Below are positions 1 through 6,601 of a stretch of DNA of 13,346 nt, one piece after another. Under the pieces are notes generated by a model. The model was not told the origin of the DNA and ran no database searches. It worked only from the letters and a program-made list of their open reading frames with translations. The stretch lies in contig JBLIIR010000035.1 of NCBI GenBank assembly GCA_047635255.1, positions 1 through 13,346 on the forward strand. Direction: 5' to 3'. The DNA comes from Porticoccus sp047635255 (GTDB lineage Bacteria > Pseudomonadota > Gammaproteobacteria > Pseudomonadales > Porticoccaceae). Each line of letters opens with the position of its first letter. Within the stretch, counting starts at the first letter, position 1. The position numbers and the translations under genes were made by a program.

Positions 1-97
1 CGAGCAACTAATATATGAAAACTGTTAGACCCGAGATCAATTGCGGCTAAAGTTAACCCATGCTTATTTTTTTATCTAAAATCAGTTCATGTTGCAT
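1..97 (-). pseudogene. ppx: 5' end of ppx (exopolyphosphatase), partial, apparent frameshift
   Basis: Read on the minus strand, the first 46 bases encode AAIDLGSNSFHILVA, the N-terminal phosphate-binding signature of the Ppx/GppA family, which hydrolyses inorganic polyphosphate. The gene runs off the window start. A ppx gene divergent from trxA-rho is the order known in Pseudomonas. No ATG, GTG or TTG precedes the motif in frame: a TAA lies just upstream. An ATG at 95-97 in another frame would start MQHELILDKK and join the motif exactly if the run of seven A residues (67-73 on the plus strand) had eight. The break is therefore a one-base deficit in a homopolymer: a sequencing error, slippage-dependent expression, or a real mutation. 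Family identity is fairly sure; broken status is uncertain. Confidence 0.7.
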
Positions 98-158
98 AAT
101 TATTTTTTGCAATCTTGTTGTTTGTGCTAAATAACCATAAAAAGCAGGCAATTGATAT

Positions 159-188
159 TTGTTTGCTACCCAAGACGAGTGTTATCAT
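159..188 (+). promoter_or_regulatory. Possible sigma70 promoter of trxA
   Basis: TTGTTT (159-164) and TATCAT (183-188) are separated by 18 bases. The -10 matches the consensus at 5 of 6 positions, the -35 at only 3 of 6. It lies in the ppx/trxA divergent region about 55 bases before the trxA start. No better pair was seen, but the AT-rich context makes chance matches likely. Confidence 0.3.
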
Positions 189-245
189 TAATGGATTGTA
201 TCTTTTGAAATTTAATCTACGCCCACTATATGGAGATTGCTAAAT

Positions 246-569
246 ATGAACGATATCGTTCACGTTACTGATACCAGCTTTGAAGATGACGTTTTAAATG
301 CTGAGATGCCTGTATTGTTAGACTTTTGGGCTGCCTGGTGCGGACCATGTAAAATGATTGCACCAATGCTAGATGAACTATCTACTGAATATGCTGGCCG
401 AATCAAGATCTGCAAAATGGATGTAGATGATAATTCTATTACGCCAAGCAAATTTAATGTTCGCGGTATCCCAACATTACTAATGTTTAAAGATGGAAAT
501 GTAGAAGCAACAAAAGTAGGCGCACTATCGAAGGTTCAGTTAGTTGAATTCATCGAAGGAAACTTATAA
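246..569 (+). CDS. trxA: Thioredoxin 1 (TrxA)
   Basis: Cytoplasmic dithiol-disulfide oxidoreductase that passes electrons from thioredoxin reductase to ribonucleotide reductase, methionine sulfoxide reductases and other targets. The 107-residue product is close to E. coli TrxA (109 residues). It shows DFWAAWCGPCKM with active-site Cys32 and Cys35, the buried Asp26, the cis-proline loop GIPT with Pro76, and the C-terminal KVGALSK segment. I start at ATG 246 because GGAG at 232-235 sits 10 bases upstream; a TTG at 237 would add three residues but directly abuts that ribosome-binding site. rho follows 204 bases downstream on the same strand, as in E. coli and Pseudomonas, and no intrinsic terminator separates them, so some read-through into rho is likely. 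Confidence 0.97.
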   Translation: MNDIVHVTDTSFEDDVLNAEMPVLLDFWAAWCGPCKMIAPMLDELSTEYAGRIKICKMDVDDNSITPSKFNVRGIPTLLMFKDGNVEATKVGALSKVQLVEFIEGNL

Positions 570-609
570 CTAGGCTTGCTAAAAACAAATTTTATCCTAC
601 GTTAATGTA

Positions 610-638
610 TTGCGATTTAATATTACCAGGCCTATAAT
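610..638 (+). promoter_or_regulatory. Sigma70 promoter of rho
   Basis: TTGCGA (610-615) lies exactly 17 bases before a perfect TATAAT (633-638). Transcription would begin near 645, giving rho a leader of about 130 nt. This is the best sigma70-type match on the plus strand of the window. Confidence 0.6.
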
Positions 639-644
639 TCCAGC

Positions 645-773
645 CTACCGCAGCATAAGCATCCCAAGATTGAGACAACCACTATATTGCAAATAACCTT
701 ACTTTCGTCGGCATAGCCGTTGTTTCTGACCAATATGCTACTCAAATTTCAATAACCTTGTATCCTTTAATTT
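645..773 (+). promoter_or_regulatory. rho 5' leader, possible autogenous attenuation region
   Basis: The stretch between the predicted rho transcription start and its ATG holds no supported gene. Much of 641-705 is richer in C than G and looks unstructured, the composition Rho uses as a loading (rut) site. A small CGGC-ATA-GCCG hairpin lies at 709-719. In E. coli the rho leader mediates Rho-dependent autoregulation; the same role here is inferred from position and composition only. Confidence 0.35.
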
Positions 774-2033
774 ATGAATCTCACAGAACTTAAAACTAAA
801 CCCATTGATGAGCTTATAAAAATTGCTTCAGAAAATGGACTTGATAACCTGGCTCGCTCAAGAAAACAGGATGTGATTTTTAGCATCCTCAAGCGCCATG
901 CAAAAAGCGGCGAAGACATTTATGGCGAAGGTGTCCTAGAAATTCTACCTGATGGATTCGGTTTTTTAAGATCATCGGATGCCTCATATCTAGCGGGGCC
1001 AGACGATATTTACGTGTCGCCAAGCCAGATTCGTCGATTTAATCTCAGGACCGGTGATTCTATTGCTGGAAAGATCAGACCCCCCAAAGAAGGCGAGCGA
1101 TATTTCGCCATGCTTAAACTAGATGAAATTAATTTTGATAAGCCTGAAGATGCTCGGAATAAGATTTTATTTGAAAACCTCACCCCCTTGTTTCCGGATG
1201 AGCGCCTGGTCCTGGAATCAGGCAATGGATCTACAGAAGATCTTACTGGTCGTATTATTGATCTGGTCTCACCGATTGGCAAGGGTCAACGAGGGCTCAT
1301 TGTGGCGCCGCCTAAAGTAGGCAAAACCATAATGATGCAGCACACAGCACAGGCTATTATTCGTAATAATCCAGAATGCCATATCATTGTCTTGCTTATC
1401 GATGAAAGACCGGAAGAAGTTACAGAAATGCAACGAACTGTTCGAGGAGAAGTGGTTGCTTCAACCTTTGATGAGCCCCCTTCTCGCCATGTCCAAGTAG
1501 CTGAGATGGTAATAGAAAAGGCCAAAAGACTAGTAGAACACAAAAAAGATGTTGTAATCCTGCTTGATTCTATTACGCGTCTTGCTAGAGCATATAATAC
1601 CGTCCAGCCTTCTTCTGGAAAAGTTCTAACCGGCGGTGTTGATGCTCATGCCCTAGAGCGCCCAAAGCGATTTTTTGGCGCAGCAAGAAATATCGAACAA
1701 GGCGGAAGTTTGACGATCATAGCTACTGCGTTAGTCGAAACTGGGTCAAAGATGGATGAGGTGATCTACGAAGAATTCAAGGGGACAGGCAACCTTGAGC
1801 TCCATCTTGATCGAAAAGTATCTGAAAAACGAGTCTATCCTGCAATAAATATTCGCAGATCTGGCACACGTCGTGAGGACTTACTAATGATTGAAGACGA
1901 CCTACAAAAAGTTTGGATTCTTCGCAAACTATTGCATAGCATGGAAGATTCAGATGCGATCGAATTTTTGATCGACAAGCTAAAGGGCTCTGAGACCAAT
2001 GATAAGTTTTTCCTTTCCATGAAACGAAAATAG
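774..2033 (+). CDS. rho: Transcription termination factor Rho
   Basis: Hexameric RNA-dependent ATPase and helicase that ends transcription at Rho-dependent sites. The 419 residues equal the E. coli length and align from the first residue (MNLTELK). Visible parts: N-terminal helix bundle (about 1-47), the OB-fold RNA-binding domain with GFGFLR (61-66) and RRFNLRTGD, the P-loop PPKVGKT (179-185), LIDERPEEVTEMQR with catalytic Glu211, Walker B ILLDSITR (262-269), the Q-loop SGKVLTGGVDA (281-291), the R-loop around 322-326, and the arginine-finger region RRSGTRRE (361-368). No good Shine-Dalgarno sequence precedes the ATG: the 15 bases before it are mostly T, A and C. Frame and homology fix the start. 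The gene ends 32 bases from the convergent pdxH. Confidence 0.98.
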   Translation: MNLTELKTKPIDELIKIASENGLDNLARSRKQDVIFSILKRHAKSGEDIYGEGVLEILPDGFGFLRSSDASYLAGPDDIYVSPSQIRRFNLRTGDSIAGKIRPPKEGERYFAMLKLDEINFDKPEDARNKILFENLTPLFPDERLVLESGNGSTEDLTGRIIDLVSPIGKGQRGLIVAPPKVGKTIMMQHTAQAIIRNNPECHIIVLLIDERPEEVTEMQRTVRGEVVASTFDEPPSRHVQVAEMVIEKAKRLVEHKKDVVILLDSITRLARAYNTVQPSSGKVLTGGVDAHALERPKRFFGAARNIEQGGSLTIIATALVETGSKMDEVIYEEFKGTGNLELHLDRKVSEKRVYPAINIRRSGTRREDLLMIEDDLQKVWILRKLLHSMEDSDAIEFLIDKLKGSETNDKFFLSMKRK

Positions 2034-2065
2034 AGATTTTGGGATCGTTATTTTAGTTTGAAATT

Positions 2066-2701
2066 TTAGGGAGAGAGCCGAGAAATTATCCATCTCTTCT
2101 CGCCCAGTAAGTACTGGAATCGGTCGTGAAGGCGCAATTTACCTCCTTGCCAAAATTCAATTTCAGCAGGAACCACTCTATAGCCGCCCCAAAAATCAGG
2201 AAAGGGTACCTCCATGTTGGTATACTTCTTTTCTATGCAGCTATATTCGTCCTCGAGAGCCTTCCGAGAAAATAATTTACTGCTTTGCTTCGAGGCCCAT
2301 GCTCCTAGCTGGCTAGCTCTAGGGCGGCTTCTAAAATACATAAGTGACTCATTTTCAGGTATTTTCTCTACTTTTCCACCCACAATGACTTGACGGTCAA
2401 GAGCAAACCAAGGAAACAGAAGACTGACATTTGGATTACCCTCCATCTCAAGAGCTTTGCGACTCCCAAAGTTTGTATAAAATATAAACCCTTGTTTATC
2501 GAAACCTTTCAGCAGAACCGTGCGCTGCCATGATTTTCCAGCAGGATCGACCGTTGCCAGCGACATTGCAGTAGGATCAGGTAGCTGTGAATCTAGCGCC
2601 TGATCCATCCAATAAGAAAACTGATCTATAGGACACCCTTTCAAAGATTCCTTGGTCAAAGAATCGTATTGATATTCTCGACGAGTATCTTCAATCGACA
2701 T
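2066..2701 (-). CDS. pdxH: Pyridoxamine/pyridoxine 5'-phosphate oxidase
   Basis: FMN-dependent cytoplasmic oxidase that converts pyridoxine or pyridoxamine 5'-phosphate to pyridoxal 5'-phosphate, the last step of de novo B6 synthesis and salvage. Its 211 residues compare with 218 in E. coli. FMN contacts are visible: RTVLLK (60-65), YTN with SRKA (75-83), Gln104 in RQVIVGG, and SKQSS (137-141). SRPRASQLGAW (125-135) and the C-terminal EFWQGGKLRLHDR carry the substrate-binding Arg190 and His192. GGAGAG lies about six bases before the ATG. It is last in a minus-strand group after serC and serA, 57 bases below serA with no clear hairpin between, so co-transcription is likely. Its stop faces the rho stop. 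Confidence 0.96.
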   Translation of the reverse strand: MSIEDTRREYQYDSLTKESLKGCPIDQFSYWMDQALDSQLPDPTAMSLATVDPAGKSWQRTVLLKGFDKQGFIFYTNFGSRKALEMEGNPNVSLLFPWFALDRQVIVGGKVEKIPENESLMYFRSRPRASQLGAWASKQSSKLFSRKALEDEYSCIEKKYTNMEVPFPDFWGGYRVVPAEIEFWQGGKLRLHDRFQYLLGEKRWIISRLSP

Positions 2702-2758
2702 TTAGACTCTCCAGGGCGTACAGCTATCTTCACCCAACATGGACGACGGGTAGGTTGT

Positions 2759-3928
2759 TCAGACTAAGCGTACGCTAAAAATCCCCTCTACATTAGAGAT
2801 CTTGTTCAGTAGCTCTTGTGTTGGCTCTGACTCAACATCTATAATATTATAAGCCACATCATTTCTGCTTTTATTAACCATATCAATCACGTTGAGACTG
2901 CAGTCAGCTAGCAAAGAAAGCACGCTACCTAAAATTTTAGGTACATTTTTATTACAAAATGTAATTCTATATCCACTATTTTTAGGCATTTTTGTTGCCG
3001 GGAAGTTAACTGAATTACGAATATTTCCTTGTTCTAGATAATCCACCAGCTGATCTGCAGCCATAATGGCGCAGTTTTCTTCAGCCTCTTCTGTGCTAGC
3101 GCCAATATGAGGCATCAAGATGACATCCTTGCGCCCTAGCAACTCAGGTGTAGGGAAGTCTGTAACATATTTGCTTAAATTTTTATGGTCTAAGGCCTGC
3201 CGCACGGCGCTGGAGTCAACTACCTCTTCACGGGCAAAATTAAGCAGAACTGCTGACGCCTTCATAAAAACTAGAGTCTCAGCATTAATTAAATGCTTCG
3301 TCGCATCTAGTGCTGGCACATGCAACGTAATGAAATCTGCTTTAGCCAGCAAACTCTGCAAATTATCCATTTTTTCTACTTTGTGAGATAAACGCCAAGC
3401 CGCTTCAACAGACATTGCGGGATCAAAGCCAACAACATTCATGCCTAACTCTAGAGCCATATTGGCCACCATGGAGCCAATGGCACCAAGTCCAACTACA
3501 CCTAGGGTTTTACCCATCACCTCAGAGCCTGCAAATTGACTTTTTTGCTTCTCAAGCAATTTAGACATCTCGCCGACATCCTTGATGTCCGTCAGGCCTT
3601 GTACATAATTCATTCCTCCAAAAATATCTCTTGATGAGATAAATAATGCAGAAGCAATCAGTTCTTTTACCGCGTTGGCGTTAGCGCCAGGAGTATTAAA
3701 CACAACGATCCCTTTCTCGGTAAATTTTTCAATTGGGATGTTATTTACGCCGGCGCCGGCCCGAGCTACAGCTTTCACGCTCACGGGTATCTCTTCATCA
3801 TGAAGCTTCTGGCTTCTAAGCATAAAAGCATCTGGGTCAACAGCATCACTGGAAACATCATAATTTTCAGCATTAAAGCGATCTAATCCTTTGGATGAAA
3901 GTTTGTTATAAGTGCGAACTTTGTACAT
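2759..3928 (-). CDS. serA: D-3-phosphoglycerate dehydrogenase, short ACT form
   Basis: NAD-dependent oxidation of 3-phosphoglycerate to 3-phosphohydroxypyruvate, the first step of serine synthesis. At 389 residues it is shorter than E. coli SerA (410) but has the full layout. The substrate-domain motif RAGAGVNNIP is at 56-65. The Rossmann GLGAIG is at 146-151, with Asp169 ending the second strand. Catalytic Arg233 is in NFAREEVVD, Glu262 in PTPELL, and His274 in MPHIGAST. A C-terminal ACT domain spans about 319-389, the usual site of serine feedback control. It follows serC by 33 bases on the same strand and precedes pdxH. The ribosome-binding site is weak (GAG about eight bases upstream). 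A related 2-hydroxyacid dehydrogenase is the alternative, but the ACT domain and the serC neighbour make SerA firm. Confidence 0.95.
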   Translation of the reverse strand: MYKVRTYNKLSSKGLDRFNAENYDVSSDAVDPDAFMLRSQKLHDEEIPVSVKAVARAGAGVNNIPIEKFTEKGIVVFNTPGANANAVKELIASALFISSRDIFGGMNYVQGLTDIKDVGEMSKLLEKQKSQFAGSEVMGKTLGVVGLGAIGSMVANMALELGMNVVGFDPAMSVEAAWRLSHKVEKMDNLQSLLAKADFITLHVPALDATKHLINAETLVFMKASAVLLNFAREEVVDSSAVRQALDHKNLSKYVTDFPTPELLGRKDVILMPHIGASTEEAEENCAIMAADQLVDYLEQGNIRNSVNFPATKMPKNSGYRITFCNKNVPKILGSVLSLLADCSLNVIDMVNKSRNDVAYNIIDVESEPTQELLNKISNVEGIFSVRLV

Positions 3929-3961
3929 GTCTTTTACTCTGTGTCGGTGATGATTAAGGGG

Positions 3962-5077
3962 TTATGATGCAACCTGATGATACGCCCATTTAAGCCAAGG
4001 CATAAGTGTCTCAAGATCTGAAGATTCTATAGTGGCTCCACCCCAAATACGCAATCCAGCCGGTGCATCACGGTAAGCGCCTATATCGTAAGCAACTTCT
4101 TCCTCCTCTAGTAATTTTACCACCTGTTTTACTTTGTCAGCCTCTAAATCAAGGGTCAAACAAATACTAGTATTTGATAAAGTTTCAGGCTCTTCGGCTA
4201 AAAAACTAATCCAGTCGTTATGTGCAACAAATTTCTTAATAACATCAAGGTTATTTTCTGACCTAGCAATAGATGCTTGAACACCCCCTATAGATTTAAT
4301 CCAACTAAGGGCATCTAGGTAATCTGCCACACATAACATTGAAGGGGTGTTGATGGTTTCTCCTTTGAAAATACCATCAATTAGCTTACCGCCTTTGGTA
4401 AGTCGAAAAATTTTAGGCATAGGCCAAGGAGGGGTGTAGCTCTCCAGCCTTTGGACAGCACGAGGGCTCAGTATAAGCATGCCATGAGCTCCCTCACCAC
4501 CTAAAACCTTTTGCCAGCTGTAGGTAACAATATCAAGTTTTTCCCATGGAAGACGCATAGCAAAAACAGCTGATGTTGCATCACAAATAGTTAGCCCGGT
4601 TCTATCGGATACAATCCAGTCGGCATGTGGAACCTTGACTCCAGAGGTGGTGCCATTCCAGGTGAAAACTATATCATGATCAGCATTAGCCTGAGAAAGA
4701 TCAGGAAGTCGCCCATAATCAGCACCAAAATTATTAACATTTTCAAGTTTTAACTGTTTAATTATATCTGTAACCCAGCCTTGGCCAAACGATTCCCATG
4801 AGAAAACATCGACGTCTTTGGCGCCAAGTAAAGACCACATAGCCATTTCAAAAGCACCAGTATCTGAAGCTGGAACAACGCCAACGAGATAACCCTCAGG
4901 AAGCCCTAAAATCTCTGCTGTCTCAAGACAGGCTCGACTCAGAGCAGCCTTTCCCACTGCGGCTCGGTGAGAGCGACCGAGCGACGAAAGATCTAAATTA
5001 TTTACATCATAGCCAGGTCTTTTGCTGCAAGGACCAGAAGAAAAATTAGGGTTGGCTGGTTTTTTTGTCGGTTTCAT
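3962..5077 (-). CDS. serC: Phosphoserine aminotransferase, alphaproteobacterial/archaeal type
   Basis: PLP-dependent transfer of the glutamate amino group to 3-phosphohydroxypyruvate, giving phosphoserine; SerC homologues may also serve the DXP-dependent B6 route by aminating a phosphorylated threonine precursor. The 371-residue protein opens with NPNFSSGPCSKRPG (9-22) and GRSHRA (34-39). It has TWNGTTSGV (139-147), Asp166 in CDATSA to hold the PLP ring nitrogen, and the Schiff-base Lys190 in SWQKVLGGEGAHG. PWPMPKIFRLTKGGKL (217-232) and GETINTPSMLCV (239-250) belong to the SerC subfamily seen mainly in alphaproteobacteria and some archaea. They are not found in the E. coli-type enzyme usual in gammaproteobacteria. 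It is first in the serC-serA-pdxH cluster. Only a weak TAGG precedes the ATG. Confidence 0.95.
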   Translation of the reverse strand: MKPTKKPANPNFSSGPCSKRPGYDVNNLDLSSLGRSHRAAVGKAALSRACLETAEILGLPEGYLVGVVPASDTGAFEMAMWSLLGAKDVDVFSWESFGQGWVTDIIKQLKLENVNNFGADYGRLPDLSQANADHDIVFTWNGTTSGVKVPHADWIVSDRTGLTICDATSAVFAMRLPWEKLDIVTYSWQKVLGGEGAHGMLILSPRAVQRLESYTPPWPMPKIFRLTKGGKLIDGIFKGETINTPSMLCVADYLDALSWIKSIGGVQASIARSENNLDVIKKFVAHNDWISFLAEEPETLSNTSICLTLDLEADKVKQVVKLLEEEEVAYDIGAYRDAPAGLRIWGGATIESSDLETLMPWLKWAYHQVAS

Positions 5078-5119
5078 ATTTTATTGCCTAGGAATGCGGG
5101 AAGTTTAAATATTCTTACA

Positions 5120-5150
5120 ATGATAGCACTGAGGGCATCATTGCTATCAT
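5120..5150. repeat. Perfect 9-bp inverted repeat upstream of serC
   Basis: ATGATAGCA (5120-5128) and TGCTATCAT (5142-5150) are perfect inverted repeats around 13 bases, 43 bases before the serC ATG. It could be a serC operator, or a terminator-like stem for dsbA read on the minus strand. The bases after it on that strand (TGTAAGAATATTT) are only loosely T-rich, so an intrinsic terminator is not well supported. Confidence 0.55.
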
Positions 5151-5158
5151 CTCGAACC

Positions 5159-5174
5159 AGGATGCAGGCATCCT
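5159..5174. repeat. Short GC-containing hairpin just downstream of dsbA
   Basis: AGGATG-CAGG-CATCCT forms a 6-bp stem with a four-base loop (the C and G at the loop edge could extend it), nine bases past the dsbA stop. Read on the minus strand it is followed by GGTTCGAG, not by T residues. It is therefore more likely a 3'-end stabilising stem than a complete intrinsic terminator. Confidence 0.4.
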
Positions 5175-5182
5175 TAATTATT

Positions 5183-5815
5183 TCATTCAGACCGCTCTTT
5201 ATCGATTAAAAAAGTAGCGACTTTTAACATTTCGCTCGGGCTTCCTGCGCTGCGACCCGAAATACGATATTTTCCGTTAACCACAATTTCTGGGGTGCCT
5301 CTTAGGCGATATTGTGCTTGCTTCTTCTCTGCGAAATCTACAGCCATTTCTATAGTGCCTGAATTAAATATCTTGGAAAACTTCTCCAAAGTCACACCAT
5401 GGGCTAAAAAAAGACTAGCTATTTCAGCCTCATTTTGTAATTTTTCTTTTTTTAAATTCATGGCGTCAAAAATAACATCATGCATCACATCAAAAATTTT
5501 CAAGGCCTGCGCTGTATAATAGGCTTTGGCATGCAGGCGCATCTCGGTCTGCCAAACCGCAGGAATGCTAACAAAATAAATATCTTCTAATTGAGCTTTT
5601 TGCCATGCCTCTAGTATTGGTTTAAAACTATAACAGTGCCCGCACCCGTACCAAAATAAATCTACCACTTCTATTTTTGAAGAGTCCCGAGTTAACACCG
5701 GCTCCGGTAAAATTTCATATTGAACACCAACCTGATAAGGATCTTCAGATGCTTGGCATAACAACGCAGCCGGGAATATCAAAGCAAGCAAGAAATTAGC
5801 TAGCGCACGAGCCAT
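5183..5815 (-). CDS. dsbA: Thiol:disulfide interchange protein DsbA, CGHC type
   Basis: Periplasmic oxidase that introduces disulfides into exported proteins and is re-oxidised by DsbB. From the ATG at 5815 it has 210 residues; a GTG one codon upstream (5818) is equally placed relative to the GAGG ribosome-binding site. Numbering here is from the GTG. A hydrophobic signal peptide covers about residues 4-20. The lipobox-like ALLC lacks a small residue before Cys and is probably not a lipidation site. The thioredoxin-fold active site is FWYGCGHCY (Cys59, Cys62), with the DsbA alpha-helical insert and a cis-proline at RGTPEIVV (Pro176). NGKYRISG and the C-terminal LIDKERSE resemble Pseudomonas DsbA. 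CGHC replaces the usual CPHC. It lies about 20 bases after cytochrome c4, the order seen in Pseudomonas, so the pair is likely one operon. Confidence 0.93.
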   Translation of the reverse strand: MARALANFLLALIFPAALLCQASEDPYQVGVQYEILPEPVLTRDSSKIEVVDLFWYGCGHCYSFKPILEAWQKAQLEDIYFVSIPAVWQTEMRLHAKAYYTAQALKIFDVMHDVIFDAMNLKKEKLQNEAEIASLFLAHGVTLEKFSKIFNSGTIEMAVDFAEKKQAQYRLRGTPEIVVNGKYRISGRSAGSPSEMLKVATFLIDKERSE

Positions 5816-5837
5816 CACTTTATACCTCTATGGTCAA

Positions 5838-6476
5838 TTATTTTAATCCAGCAATAAAATTGGCAACTGCATCAATTTCAACATCATTCATATGCTCGGC
5901 TACACCGCGCATAATTTTTGAGTCTCCATCATTAATTCTAGCATCTTTATGCTGAGGATCGTGGGCGCCAGTGCGCCAAGCTCTTAATTGCTTAGCCGTA
6001 TACTGGGCATGCTGTCCGCCCAGCAACGGGTATCCGGCAGGGCTGTTACCCTGTCCAGCAGGAGAGTGGCATCCTGTACAAGCAGCAACACCAGTTTCAA
6101 TATTGCCCCCTCGGTATATAGCCTCGCCTTTATCAAGATTATCTTCTTTAGCTCCAGATATCTGAATATTTTGCGAAGCATAGTAAGCAGCTATATCAGC
6201 TAAGTCCTGATCTGAAAAGGAGTCTAATATTCCGGTCATCGAAGCTATGTTGCGTCGGCCTGACTTCACATCTTTTAATTGTTTAGTAAGGTACTTTTCA
6301 CCTTGCCCGGCCAATTTTGGAAAAGAAGCCACTGCGCTGTTACCATCAGAGCCATGGCAACCAGAACACATAGCTGTTTTTGGTTTACCCAAATCTGCAT
6401 CACCAGCCGCAAAGCTCAAGGAAAAAGCTATCATGCAACCAAAAACCACAGAAACATTTAAAATCATTTTTTTCAT
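5838..6476 (-). CDS. Cytochrome c4, periplasmic dihaem protein
   Basis: Dihaem electron carrier that passes electrons from the quinol side to terminal oxidases, facing the periplasm. The 212-residue product has a signal peptide (about 1-23, ending SFAAG) and two similar class I cytochrome domains. Each has one haem-attachment motif, CSGCH (37-41) and CTGCH (133-137). The expected axial methionines are in IASMTG (Met80) and KIMRGV (Met189). The repeated FPKLAGQGEKYLTKQLKDVKSG and YPLLGGQHAQYTAKQLRAWR segments are typical of cytochrome c4. It precedes dsbA on the same strand and is divergent from engB, as in Pseudomonas. GGA lies about nine bases before the ATG; an internal ATG at codon 4 is less likely because it shortens the basic n-region. 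Confidence 0.96.
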   Translation of the reverse strand: MKKMILNVSVVFGCMIAFSLSFAAGDADLGKPKTAMCSGCHGSDGNSAVASFPKLAGQGEKYLTKQLKDVKSGRRNIASMTGILDSFSDQDLADIAAYYASQNIQISGAKEDNLDKGEAIYRGGNIETGVAACTGCHSPAGQGNSPAGYPLLGGQHAQYTAKQLRAWRTGAHDPQHKDARINDGDSKIMRGVAEHMNDVEIDAVANFIAGLK

Positions 6477-6520
6477 TAGTTAATCCGCTCTCTGTATTCC
6501 GCTACAATGTATAATTCATG

Positions 6521-6550
6521 TTGTCTTCGTAAAAACTAAGGCATTATATA
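6521..6550 (+). promoter_or_regulatory. Possible sigma70 promoter of engB
   Basis: TTGTCT (6521-6526) and TATATA (6545-6550) are 18 bases apart, each matching four of six consensus positions. A perfect TATAAT at 6510-6515 without a good -35 is an alternative. The first pair shares its -10 bases with the opposing cytochrome c4 promoter. Confidence 0.35.
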
Positions 6551-6571
6551 CCAACTCTCCTTGGATCTTAA
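6543..6571 (-). promoter_or_regulatory. Sigma70 promoter of cytochrome c4-dsbA
   Basis: On the minus strand TTAAGA (6571-6566) lies 17 bases before a perfect TATAAT (6548-6543). The start would fall near 6536, leaving a leader of about 60 nt. The -10 overlaps the likely engB -10 on the other strand. Confidence 0.5.
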
Positions 6572-6601
6572 TAGTGAAATCAAGATACCTGCAGGTCGCT
6601 T

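Noticed and set aside
605..637. Ten-codon leader peptide (MYCDLILPGL) ahead of rho
   Set aside because: It overlaps the predicted -35 and -10 of rho, has no ribosome-binding site, and would be outside the main rho transcript.
5179..5815. DsbA as a lipoprotein
   Set aside because: The ALLC sequence near residue 21 lacks a small residue (Gly, Ala or Ser) just before Cys, so a standard signal peptide is more likely.
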